In this document: positions 9,780 through 18,927 of the stretch, in pieces
Numbering within the stretch: position 1 is the stretch's first letter
Layout: every line of letters starts with the position of its first letter
Origin: Scleroderma bovista
Lineage: Eukaryota > Basidiomycota > Agaricomycetes > Boletales > Sclerodermataceae
Reading direction: 5' to 3'
Assembly: GCA_037178675.1 (NCBI GenBank)
Contig: JAYMGJ010000539.1
Coordinates: 1-28,213, forward strand
DNA length: 28,213 bases
The notes under the pieces: generated by a model
The model's input: the letters and a program-made list of their open reading frames with translations, nothing else
What the model was told of the DNA's origin: nothing
Database searches by the model: none
Translations under genes and position numbers: made by a program

Positions 9780-9809
9780 CCCGTTTCCAGACGGTTATTG
9801 GGTCCCTTC
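9780..9809 (+). pseudogene. Copia A copy 1, second fragment (start of RNase H domain)
   Basis: These 30 bp match copy 2 at about 25019-25050 (CGTTTCCAGACGG then TTATTGGGTCC). They resume copy 1 after the satellite-bearing insertion and end in CCTTC, the target duplication of copia B. Confidence 0.9.
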
Positions 9810-10391
9810 TGTTGAGAAAGTAAGTGCTTAGTCATCACTAGCACGTGACTTCTCTCTAGAGCCTTGACACATGATGTGTCTGGACTCGTCATGTTCCATG
9901 TGATTCTCTGAGTCACATGACCAGTTAACGAAGTACCGACTAACCGGAGTCATATCCCTTATCTATGACGTATCAAGATAAGGAGAGATAATGTTCCTTC
10001 TGGAACATTCTTATGGGTCGATCTAGACCGTTTCTTATCTCTTATCTTACCTATGACTCACTGTGGCCTTCTACGAGATTCTACGAGTTTCCACAGGACT
10101 ACTATGTTAGGAAGGTACTTATCTACCTGTCCGTTTATGGACTCACAGAGACTTCTTACTTTACATGGTCTGTGCGCAGCTCAGATGTATAAATACCCCT
10201 ATGCTTCTTGGTAGCAGAGTAGGATTTTACCCACTACGTTTTATCCTCTGTTCTATTCAAGAACTCTTTTAACCACCTTCAGTTAATCCCTCCAAGTTTG
10301 AACCAACTAGCAAGAGTGAGTTAGTGATTTCTATTATCATTCTTGTCTAGGCCCGCTGTGCTTGTCTATCTCCAGACAGTACTTCCCGTTA
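9810..10391 (+). repeat. 5' LTR of copia B
   Basis: It starts TGTTGAGAAAG and ends TTCCCGTTA (TG...TA). A TATAAATA box lies at 10188-10195, so transcription probably starts a few tens of bases later. The U3 part has a chain of short palindromes (9866-10029). I count 5 differences from the 3' LTR; 4 are transitions at CpG sites. Confidence 0.95.
10188..10195 (+). promoter_or_regulatory. TATA box of copia B 5' LTR
   Basis: TATAAATA lies about two-thirds through the LTR and is repeated in the 3' LTR at 18483-18490. It is the likely core promoter for the element. Confidence 0.65.
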
Positions 10392-10403
10392 GGTTATGAG
10401 CCC
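10392..10403 (+). other. Primer binding site of copia B (internal initiator tRNA-Met)
   Basis: GGTTATGAGCCC directly abuts the LTR. Its complement GGGCTCATAACC is the anticodon stem-loop (CAT anticodon) of eukaryotic initiator tRNA-Met. The primer is therefore probably a tRNA fragment cut within the anticodon arm, as in Drosophila copia, rather than the usual tRNA 3' end. Confidence 0.8.
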
Positions 10404-10453
10404 CGTCTAGGCGACCTCCTGGTCCGTCGTTATTCTCGTCGGCCAACGAGAAG

Positions 10454-11344
10454 ATGCCCGGGAACGCCGAAGACCGGTTCACTTGGAGATTGTTTCTTGG
10501 TGTCATGCAGTTTTTACTTGCCACCAGAGGCATGCAGGCTTTCATGCACCCTCATCCGATTATATCCGCAGAGCTTTGCTTTGCTACGTTCTTGATCACT
10601 TTCTTCACTTTAGTCGTGGAACTAAACCAGACTCCTGATGGGAGACAGTTTGTAGTACAGGCTAGTGCAGAAGATGCTCAGGGTCGATGGACTGTTACCC
10701 TAGAGCGAGAGCGCCGTGCTCAATCTGCTCGGGAACAATCCACCTTACAGTCTCAGGCGAGACGAGAGGATGATCGACGTCTGTATGGCAATGGAAGCGC
10801 ACCTACCATGGGTGAACTTCTACAGCACTATGAGTTTGACCGTAATGACCCGGATTACGCCAGAGACCCTTTAACTGGCTTACCACGTCTACTTCCTCAG
10901 TATTCAGGACAGTTACCTTGGGGTGAGCGCCATGTTCTCGATGAGAACGGTATCCCCTATGGGGGAAATCCTCCAGAGTATTTGTCGCTGGAACCGAGAG
11001 AGGGTCGAACCATTTCTGCTATCGTTCAGTCATTACCTTCCCCTGGTCGTACCAGTGGCGAGTTTATAGGATTGACTACCCAAGCCAACAGACATTTTCC
11101 TATTGAATTTCAGGTAATACCTTCCTCGCCACCTCCGACTTATATCGACTCTACTGCTCAAGATCAAGATGTCGTCCTATACCTCCGTTCCCAGCCTCGA
11201 CACCGTACTCACCGAAGAAGCACTGCAACGGTTACTGGAACCAGTTCGGAATTCAGTAGAGCGGGAAGAACGGCTGCGGTCCCTCTACGTCGGTCCAGCT
11301 CGGACCCACCGATCCGCAACCCCGTTTTCTCTCCCAACGACTAG
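10454..11344 (+). CDS. Copia B upstream ORF X1, 296 aa, unrecognised, possible membrane protein
   Basis: I do not recognise this protein. It opens at an ATG with purine at -3 (AAGATGC), 50 bp after the primer binding site. Two hydrophobic stretches stand out near the N-terminus: residues about 10-25 (WRLFLGVMQFLLATRG) and about 38-57 (ISAELCFATFLITFFTLVVE), the second a good transmembrane candidate. A charged, Arg/Gln-rich, probably helical stretch follows (about 75-110), then a Pro/Gly-rich region. The last roughly 58 residues overlap ORF X2 in another frame and look like out-of-frame sequence (Arg/Ser/Thr-rich), so the true protein may end near 11169 or be fused to X2 by a frameshift. No retroviral gag, pol or envelope motif is visible. 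Confidence 0.5.
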   Translation: MPGNAEDRFTWRLFLGVMQFLLATRGMQAFMHPHPIISAELCFATFLITFFTLVVELNQTPDGRQFVVQASAEDAQGRWTVTLERERRAQSAREQSTLQSQARREDDRRLYGNGSAPTMGELLQHYEFDRNDPDYARDPLTGLPRLLPQYSGQLPWGERHVLDENGIPYGGNPPEYLSLEPREGRTISAIVQSLPSPGRTSGEFIGLTTQANRHFPIEFQVIPSSPPPTYIDSTAQDQDVVLYLRSQPRHRTHRRSTATVTGTSSEFSRAGRTAAVPLRRSSSDPPIRNPVFSPND

Positions 11345-12792
11345 GGGAGAACTGTCTACTAGCATGGGTTTGTATACACCAACATCCCATCGCGTTCAAT
11401 CCCCTCCTGTTTTTGTTCCTAGACAACAGGAGAGAGAGTCTTCCATCACCAGTACCGATCCACGCTATGATCCCAACGACGTGGTGTTCCACAACCCCCT
11501 CTTGGACCCACGCTATCTAGCGTTTCTTCTTTGACCATTGTACGAACGAGTCCGGAATCCCGACTCCAACTTCTACTCTTCCAGTGTTGTACCTGTTGAG
11601 CGAATCATTTCAGCTCCTTGGTATCGCCATCCTGACCCTGTTGTGCACCTTGAGGACTTTGTTGTCCATTCAACTCACAATGACTTTTATATTCGACCTA
11701 CCACGTATAGGGAAGACCATCGTGGTTGCATCCTCGGTTTTACTCCCGCGGTTGCAGATCTTTTTCCCACTGGCCAAGGTGACATTTTTTCCCTCTTCTT
11801 TTTAAAAGAGGATGTCTGCTACCCCTGGCTACGGAGTGTTGGTCTTCAGGTCGCTCGTAACAAGTCTAGGTTCAGGACTGCTTGGCTGCGAGGAGAAGTA
11901 GATTTTTGACAGGAGTTTCCTGGGAGATTTTTCCGTTCCCTGTCTTTTATCCAGATGAAGTTCGCTAAATTCATCATTGACATCACAGATAATGTCATTA
12001 ACCCAGCGGCAGCAAAGATTGCTGTCTGCGATCGAAAGGTGCTTGCTTCAAAGCTCGCCCTGGGTGTCGACGAACACGGTGACTGGATTCTTAGCCAAGA
12101 TTTTTGGCAATACTTTACCGACACGAACCCTACCGGTGTACCCCATGCATCATTCCTCTCCCGTACCTTACGTCCGAGACGTACTTGAGTACATTTCTGC
12201 AGTTCATTATGATTCGAAAGTTCATCGTCGCTTTGATCCATATTCTTTTCAGACTACTCTGTATTTTGTTAACACCATACATTCCGCTGAAGATCATGTT
12301 CAGCTTCGACTATGCTCTTGTATTCCTTTTGTACGAATACCCGTTGAGTTTCAAGTTGCCAGCTATGTGAAATATTCATTTCCTTCTTGCGCACTTAAAA
12401 GCTTGTCTTTTTATTCGAACAGTTTTGCGGAGATGATTGGAAGTGCCACTGAGCTACCCAATCCGCACTACTTTGCCGAGTTAGACTTTGCTTGTGCTGA
12501 GGATCTCGAGTGGCAACATACCTCAGGATATCACGGAGCAGAGTATTTGTCGAAAGAGGGTCAACGAAAAGATAATCGAAAGGATCGAACTTCGATGAGG
12601 CAATTTCGAAGGAGAGCAGAAAATAGAGATAGGCGACTCATGGGACTACTACCACCGCGTCGGTTGTCAGGGACACACAACGGAAAACATAGGAATCAAC
12701 AAAGGCTTGATACAATCCCTCAGATCGATGTTTCACTTCCTAATGGTCAAAACACTTTTGCTGACCTATTTTCTCTCCTTGCTTTGCTTTAG
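11169..12792 (+). pseudogene. Copia B upstream ORF X2, about 540 codons, unrecognised, broken
   Basis: Phase 0 opens at ATG 11169 (context AAGATGT) and runs as a plausible soluble protein with the early stretch TEEALQRLLEPVRNSVEREE. TGAs interrupt it at 11532-11534 and 11907-11909; both flanks stay protein-like and each TGA could be a CGA arginine hit at CpG. Around 12140-12170 one extra base moves the frame to phase 1, which then stays open to TAG at 12790-12792. Late segments include YYVKYSF-like aromatic stretches and a basic, Arg-rich tail (RRRAENRDRR). The stop is one base from the gag ATG. I see no known domain, zinc knuckle or catalytic motif. Its function is unknown; it could be an extra structural protein of the element or a captured gene. 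Confidence 0.5.
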
Positions 12793-12793
12793 A

Positions 12794-14184
12794 ATGTCTA
12801 CAAAGGATCTTTCCACTTATGTGCCGATTTTCAATGGAACGAATTTCAAGGATTGGCACGACAAGTTAGAGGCTTTGCAATGGCGATGAAATGCGACGGT
12901 CCGATGACCGAAGATCCTCCCACAGGTGCTGCTGATCTTGCAGCTTTCAATATTGTCGACCGACAAATGCGAGGCATGATACGCCTTTGTCTTGGTGCGG
13001 CTTACCAGTCGCATGTTGGCGTTACTGCCAAGGCTACCTTGACGACACTGAGGACTACCTTTGGTACCCCAGGAAAGGTTGGAGCTCTCGTTGAAATGAG
13101 ATCTCTCTTTCAGCATCGCATGAAGCCCAACTTGAACCCTGTCGAGGAGGCTAACAACCTCATTCAGTGCGCGGCACGTCTTGCAGCGGCGAACTTTAAC
13201 CTCGCAGATGGCATGATTGTGATGGCCATTCTAATGGCTTTGCCTTCGGACTGGGAGACAACTGTCTCGACGTTGTGCTCTACGCTTACAGATGCCCAGT
13301 TTACTGTGGAGACCATTACTGGTCACATTCATCGCGAATATATGCGTAGACAGGCTACTCGAGGAAGATCAACAATTTCCTTACAGGATCGTATTTCGGA
13401 GCGAACAAGTTTCACTGACGAGTATCATGGATCTTCTGGCGCCACTCTTGTGTTGCACCTTACCAACGTCAAACCCACCGTCCGTCCTTCCTTCCAAGGA
13501 AATGCGAATCGAGGAAAAGGCAAACAGCCTGTTCGCGAAGGACAGCGCAATCAGTACCTGCACTGTGTCTTTCAGGGATGTCGCCGGAACCATTTCCCGG
13601 CTGAGTTTTGCCCCATAGGTCGACAGAGGATCTTTTATGATCAAGGAGGCAAACAGATTTGTTGCCAACCCCAGGTTGTCTCTCCTCCGACTGGAGGATC
13701 GAGCACCAATCATCGCGGAGGATTTAATCACGGTCGCGGAGGAGGAAAACGAGGAAAGGGAAAGGGACGAGGACGTGGAGGAGGAACTCACGTTGTCTTT
13801 GATGAGTCCCTCCAATATTATGACGAACCAGATTTTCAGGATTACACAGCCATGCTGGTAGACGAGTCTACCACCTCTGGAATAGCGGAGATTCCCGCAT
13901 CTCCAACTCATGAGTCTCTCGATGCTGAGTTGGATGAGTATAACGCGGAGAGGCCTATGGCACCCTATTCTGAGGAGGCTTGCAAGGCTATGTGGGCGGA
14001 TGAGTCCATGGGACCATCAAGTTTCGATGATATCATCGAATCTTACGAGGACACCCCTTTGTCCTGTGTGTTAATCCTTCAATCTAGGACTCCAGAACCT
14101 GACACACCCGTCCTATTCTCCCATCCAGAAACTTTGGTTTCTTGGAACGAATGGGATGAGATAGAGGATGAGGATTTTGTATGA
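12794..14184 (+). pseudogene. Copia B gag (capsid/nucleocapsid), frameshifted
   Basis: This is the structural protein that forms the particle. The start ATG at 12794 gives MSTKDLSTYVPIFNGTNFKD, matching the copia gag N-terminus (F-x-G-x-N-F-x-x-W). At about 12881 one base is missing (probably a T), moving the frame from phase 2 to phase 1, where it continues F-A-M-A-M-K-C-D. The capsid-like helical region spans about 12890-13400. A cysteine cluster C-x4-C-x3-H-x5-C (about 13562-13610) resembles, but does not match, the C-x2-C-x4-H-x4-C zinc knuckle. An RG/KG-rich basic box (about 13725-13790) would bind RNA. The tail is acidic and ends at TGA 14182-14184; the same phase runs on into pol, so gag and pol were probably one frame. 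Confidence 0.8.
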
Positions 14185-15328
14185 TTAGTGACCAGACTAG
14201 ATGTCTTGTGTCCTAATAGTTCATTGTGTCTACAATTCTGGAATCATTCTGGAACGTACCCTTTCATGGATCTCCATGGTCATGTTCTTCTCAATGAAAT
14301 GAGTCCTGACACTTTCTACATCAGTAGAACTTTTGACCAGGAGTATGAGTTTCAATGAAACTTTCATGTTCCCCACTCCCTTGTTGTCGCATGGACCTTT
14401 TTAGGTTTTCCTGCCGAGGTTCACTTTTATCGAGGAGAACGGGATTGTGAGACGTGTGGAACCACTCATCCAATCTTCCGTTATTGCATCTCTCCTGATA
14501 GTGAATCTGACGAGCAAATTCAGTCTGCCTTGGATATTGCAAAACGGAACATAGTTCCACCTCGTCGTCCAACCGTTCAAAATCCTTTGAGTTCATCGTT
14601 CCTGACAAATCGAGACGCTGAGTGTATTCTTTGTCATTCTTCATGTGCCTCTACTCTCTGTCTAGATTGTAGAAGGAAAGAAAAGGATGGGAGCACACTG
14701 ATTCTTTTGGATTCAGGAGCATCTCGACATTGTACTCCTCACTTCGAGGATTTTATAAGCTACAAGCCTTATGCAGAGTCGAAATTCTCGACTACCGCGG
14801 ATAAGGATACTTTTGTGGAGAAGCTTGGCGTTGGAACCATACTTATGCTTCACTATGGCAAGATCATTCGACTCACTGACGTTGAGTATTGTCCGTCTGT
14901 TGCATGTCAATTGATTTCTACGGGACAGCTCATTGGAAGAGGTTATTCCTTGAGCACCACTGCCTCTGGCACAAGACTTTTTGCTCCTAATGGCGACTTG
15001 TATTTGCGGTCGGATCCGATAGCAAGTATGGGGCCTCTTCACTATGTTCGTGTACTTTTGCAGTTCATGGATGAAAAGGTACAAGTCATTAGTTCAAAGA
15101 AAGATGAGTATCTTCTTTGGCATCATCAAATGGGACATCCCTTGAAGAATGCTGTTAAACATTTGCATAGCGCAACTAGGAATTTTAAGGCTATTGCCAT
15201 TCTTACCGATCTAACTCCTTGTTCTGGGTGCGCTACTGGAAAAATGGCTGAGAAGCCTTTCACCATCTCATATTCCCGCGCGACAAAACCCTTGGAACTT
15301 GTCCATTCGGATCTTTGCGAGTTTCCCA
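14185..15328 (+). pseudogene. Copia B pol part 1: protease and integrase N-terminus
   Basis: This continues in the gag phase. It is interrupted by TGA at 14356-14358 (E-F-Q-[stop]-N-F, again compatible with a lost CGA). A Cys-rich stretch (C-E-T-C-G-T-T-H, about 14448) and the aspartic protease motif L-D-S-G-A-S at 14707-14724 follow. The protease would release gag and pol products. The integrase zinc domain is seen as L-W-H-H-Q-M-G-H-P (about 15115) and C-S-G-C-A-T-G-K-M (about 15220). The first catalytic Asp of integrase is at 15310-15312 (H-S-D-L). A single extra base near 15326-15330 (CCCACTG) shifts the frame before the core continues. Confidence 0.85.
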
Positions 15329-17326
15329 CTGTCTTATTATCGTTGCCGATATGTGGCAACTTTTATTGACGATTTCTCTGCTTTCGCTTGCATCTATCCG
15401 ATTGCTGTGAAGTCTGATACCTTCCGCGTATTTCAGGAGTTCAAAGCCTGGGCTGAGAATTCACTCAGTGCGCGACTCCTTCGATTGCGTTCGGATCGTG
15501 GGGGAGAATTTAGGACGAATGAGTTTTCTGCATTCATGTGCCAGTCGGGCATAGAGCAGCAGTTTTCTTCGCCTGATACTCCTCAGCAGAATGGTCGTGC
15601 AGAACGCTTTAATAGGACTATGGTGGAGAAGGAGGAAGCGATGAGACACTCTGCTTGTCTTCCACCTAATCTATGGCAGTTTGCATTGGAGACTTCCGTG
15701 CATGTCTATAACCGCCAACCCTTTCGCAGATCAAATTGGAAAACCCCTGTGGAGTTATGGAAAGGCAAAGTACCAGATTTATCTTATTTCCGAGTCTTTG
15801 GTTGCCTGGCTTATGTCTTCGTCAAAAAGGACCAACGCAATAAACTCGAACCAAGATCTCTACCCATGATTTTTCTGGGATATGAGTCTGGATCGAAAGC
15901 GTATAGATTCCTTAACGAAAATGGAAGAATCGTCGTATCTGCGAATGCAGTATTCGATGAAACCGTTTTTCCTCGATGTGCAAAAAGGATCGAAGATCCA
16001 CGCTCAAATGAAATTAGCCGTGAAGACCACGATGAAGAGGATCACGAAAGTGATTTGGGGGTCGCTCCTCCAATCATTAGTAGTGAATCAAATATTCCCT
16101 ACCCGTCCACATACGATCCACCACAATCTAATGCGCAGGAAAATGATGAGCCATCAGTTACACCTTCTGAAACTAGAGCTCACCCTACTAGAATTCCACC
16201 AGTGGTGAAAGGAACTATCGTTATACCTAAACCGACTATGGAGAAAGGGAGGTTTAAACCATATCCTGATTCATCCTTCCCTAGACGATCTGGTCATGTA
16301 AAAGTCGTACCGACTAGACCTGATAACGTCTATGGTGAGAATGTGCATCCTGTAGAGGCTGAGAAACTCGCCGAAGCAGAGAGTAAAGCACAGGAGGATC
16401 CAATGACCTTAGGATTTGGGACTCAAGGAGAGAGTCATGACCTCGTGGATTTGCATCGCCTGCATCATGAGTTTGGTTCAGACTTCTTGAACTTTCTTAT
16501 GGCGAAAGCTGAACCACTTACTCCACGGATTCCAGTTCAATATAGGGATATTTTGAGATTACCAGCCGATGAGAAAAAGGCTTGGGATAGTGCCTGTCAA
16601 GACGAGATAGATGCACTTTGGAAGCGCCAAGTCTGGTCGCTTACCAACCTTCCTCATAATCGTAAACCAGTTAAGTGTCGCTGGGTTTTTGCTGTAAAGT
16701 CTGACGGTCGCAAACGAGCCCGTCTAGTAGCAAAAGGTTTTTCACAGGAATACAGAATAGATTACGAAGATGTTTTCTCACCCGTAGCAAGATTCGAGTC
16801 CGTTCGAATAATTCTTGCCCTGGCTGCGCAGAACGCTTGGAGTCTACAAGCTTTGGACGTAAAAACTGCTTTCCTATACGGTAACCTCAAAGAGGAGATC
16901 TATATGGAACAGCCAGAAGGCTTTGTTAAGAAGGGAAAAGACGAGAAGAAAGTATACCGTCTTTTGAAAGCTCTTTATGGTTTGAAGCAAGCTGCTTTAG
17001 CGTGGAATATTGAGCTTCACAAGTCCCTCCAAAAACTAGGCTTTAACCGCGTCGTTTCAGATGCTGGGATTTATGTTCACCAGGGAGTAACCGGGAGCAA
17101 AAAGGTCAAAGTCCTACTCATCCTGATCATCTACATTGATGATGTTCTTTTTACTGGCTCTGACCAGAAATATCTCGGGATGATGAAAGAGAAATTTATG
17201 AAGGTCTGGGAATGCCGCGACCTTGGGGCTGCTAAAGAATATTCTGGAATGGAAATCCGACGAAACCCATCAACTGGTTCTTTAATCGTTGATCAGGTGA
17301 AGTACTTGGACAAAATTCTAAAGTGA
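15329..17326 (+). pseudogene. Copia B pol part 2: integrase core and reverse transcriptase
   Basis: Phase 2 opens right after the frameshift. Integrase shows the second Asp in R-S-D-R-G-G-E-F (15494-15496) and Glu in N-G-R-A-E-R (15602-15604), exactly the D-x35-E spacing. The copia integrase tail G-C-L-A-Y-V and a variable acidic linker (about 15990-16500) follow. Reverse transcriptase begins near 16560 and has C-R-W-V-F-A-V-K, the motif A aspartate in L-D-V-K-T-A-F-L-Y-G (16856-16858), A-L-Y-G-L-K-Q-A and YIDD at 17132-17143. All catalytic residues of both enzymes are present. The frame ends at TGA 17324-17326, at K-[stop]-F-D-M, where the frame simply resumes. Confidence 0.9.
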
Positions 17327-18118
17327 TTCGATATGCAGGATTGCAACCCTGCTAATACCCCACTTCCAGAGAAATATGATCCAGTCGCGAGTATAGGAGA
17401 GTCCTCTCCCAAATTGCGCTCACAGTATCAATCTGTCATAGGATCTCTTCTCTATCTGATGCTTGGAACGAGACCTGACATTGCGTTCGCTGTCATCAAG
17501 ATGTCTCAGTTCTCTGCGAGTTCAACAGAGGACCACCTTAATCATGCCAAGTATATCTTTCGCTATCTTCGAGCGAATAGAGAATGTGGCATTGAGTTTA
17601 AAAGGGAATCCTCGTTGCGAGTGGAAGGGTATGTTGATGCCGATTGGGCTTCAGACAGAAATGACCGGAAATCCTGTACGGGTTTTACCGTGTTGTTTAA
17701 TACCTCTCCAGTTTCCTGGGTTAGCCGGAAACAGAAGACTGTTGCTACTTCAGCCACTGAAGCTGAGTATATGGCTCTTTCTGACACCGCGAAACAGATA
17801 TGTTGGATCAAGTCTTTACTTGAGGAGTTGTCTTTTGACATTCCACCCGTCGTTCTCTATGAGGACAATATGGGCTCCATATTCTTAGCGCAGAATCCTG
17901 CGCAAGAGAGACGAACGAAACATATCGATATTCGTCATCATTTTATTCGTGAATGCGGTCAAGAAAGAAAGGTCATTCAATTACGACATATCTCTACTGA
18001 TAAACAGTTAGCAGATGTCTTTACTAAGGCCCTTGGCAAAGTCAAGTTCTTGGGTTTTAAAAGTTTCCTTGTTACCGACTTGACACGTATCAAGTCTGGG
18101 GGAGTGTTGAGAAAGTAA
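17327..18118 (+). pseudogene. Copia B pol part 3: RNase H
   Basis: This is in the same phase as the preceding segment, so only the TGA at 17324 separates them. It carries the R-S-Q-Y-Q-S-V-I-G-S-L-L-Y and R-P-D-I-A-F-A-V connection region, then Ty1/copia RNase H with D-A-D-W-A (about 17637), T-E-A-E-Y-M-A-L-S (about 17756), E-D-N-M-G-S (about 17861) and K-H-I-D-I-R-H-H (about 17919). RNase H removes the RNA template during cDNA synthesis. The stop TAA (18116-18118) lies 14 nt inside the 3' LTR, so the last codons are LTR-encoded. Confidence 0.9.
18096..18104 (+). other. Polypurine tract of copia B
   Basis: A purine run ending GGGGGAG immediately precedes the 3' LTR. It is the expected plus-strand primer site and sits within the pol coding frame. 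Confidence 0.7.
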
Positions 18119-18686
18119 GTGCTTAGTCATCACTAGCACGTGACTTCTCTCTAGAGCCTTGACACGTGATGTGTCTGGACTCGTCGTGTTCCATGTGATT
18201 CTCTGAGTCACATGACCAGTTAACGAAGTACCAACTAACCGGAGTCATATCCCTTATCTATGACGTATCAAGATAAGGAGAGATAACGTTCCTTCTGGAA
18301 CATTCTTATGGGTCGATCTAGACCGTTTCTTATCTCTTATCTTACCTATGACTCACTGTGGCCTTCTACGAGATTCTACGAGTTTCCACAGGACTACTAT
18401 GTTAGGAAGGTACTTAGCTACCTGTCCGTTTATGGACTCACAGAGACTTCTTACTTTACATGGTCTGTGCGCAGCTCAGATGTATAAATACCCCTATGCT
18501 TCTTGGTAGCAGAGTAGGATTTTACCCACTACGTTTTATCCTCTGTTCTATTCAAGAACTCTTTTAACCACCTTCAGTTAATCCCTCCAAGTTTGAACCA
18601 ACTAGCAAGAGTGAGTTAGTGATTTCTATTATCATTCTTGTCTAGGCCCGCTGTGCTTGTCTATCTCCAGACAGTACTTCCCGTTA
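18105..18686 (+). repeat. 3' LTR of copia B
   Basis: It is 582 bp, the same length as the 5' LTR. The differences I see are A/G and A/G near 18171 and 18186, G/A near 18233, T/C near 18288 and T/G near 18418. All but the last are CpG changes. The LTR is followed by target duplication CCTTC. Confidence 0.95.
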
Positions 18687-18740
18687 CCTTCTATACCTTA
18701 TGTTAGGCACTAGGCCCAACATCACCCTTGGCATCACTTT
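18687..18740 (+). pseudogene. Copia A copy 1, third fragment
   Basis: This matches copy 2 at about 25046-25098 (ACCTTATGTTAGGCACTAGG) and drifts into mismatch by 18740, where homology ends. It is the last trace of copy 1. The remaining RNase H gene and LTR are missing. Confidence 0.85.
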
Positions 18741-18927
18741 TTTGAGGTTCCCACGATCTCGAGACCTAGTTTCTTTGCATGAATGAATAGGTCTCAGAGA
18801 CCCCTTCCCTCTGCGATGGTCTCACTCATTTCCCGATGTAGATAGAGTGCCCCAATCCACTTATAGTGGGCCTCCTGGCAAGGTCCATTAGAGGGTTGCC
18901 AGAGGGTGTATTAATTGTAGATATGTA
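18741..18927. other. Non-transposon flank; one hairpin
   Basis: I see no coding signal on the plus strand. GAGACCTA (18771-18778) and TAGGTCTC (18788-18795) form an 8-bp stem with a 9-base loop. Confidence 0.4.

Larger units (their letters stand above)
9810..18686 (+). mobile_element. Ty1/copia element B, full length (8.9 kb), with extra 5' ORFs
   Basis: Two 582-bp LTRs flank a primer binding site, two unrecognised ORFs, gag, protease, integrase, reverse transcriptase and RNase H in copia order, and a polypurine tract. The target duplication CCTTC is at 9805-9809 and 18687-18691. The host site is copia A copy 1: joining the flanks recreates its gene apart from one base. Protein genes are broken by in-frame TGAs and three frameshifts, so this copy is not autonomous, although its LTRs differ at only 5 sites. 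Confidence 0.95.

Noticed and set aside
10454..11344. ORF X1 as a retroviral envelope gene
   Set aside because: It has a hydrophobic segment but no signal peptide pattern, no cleavage site or cysteine pattern, and lies upstream of gag rather than after pol.
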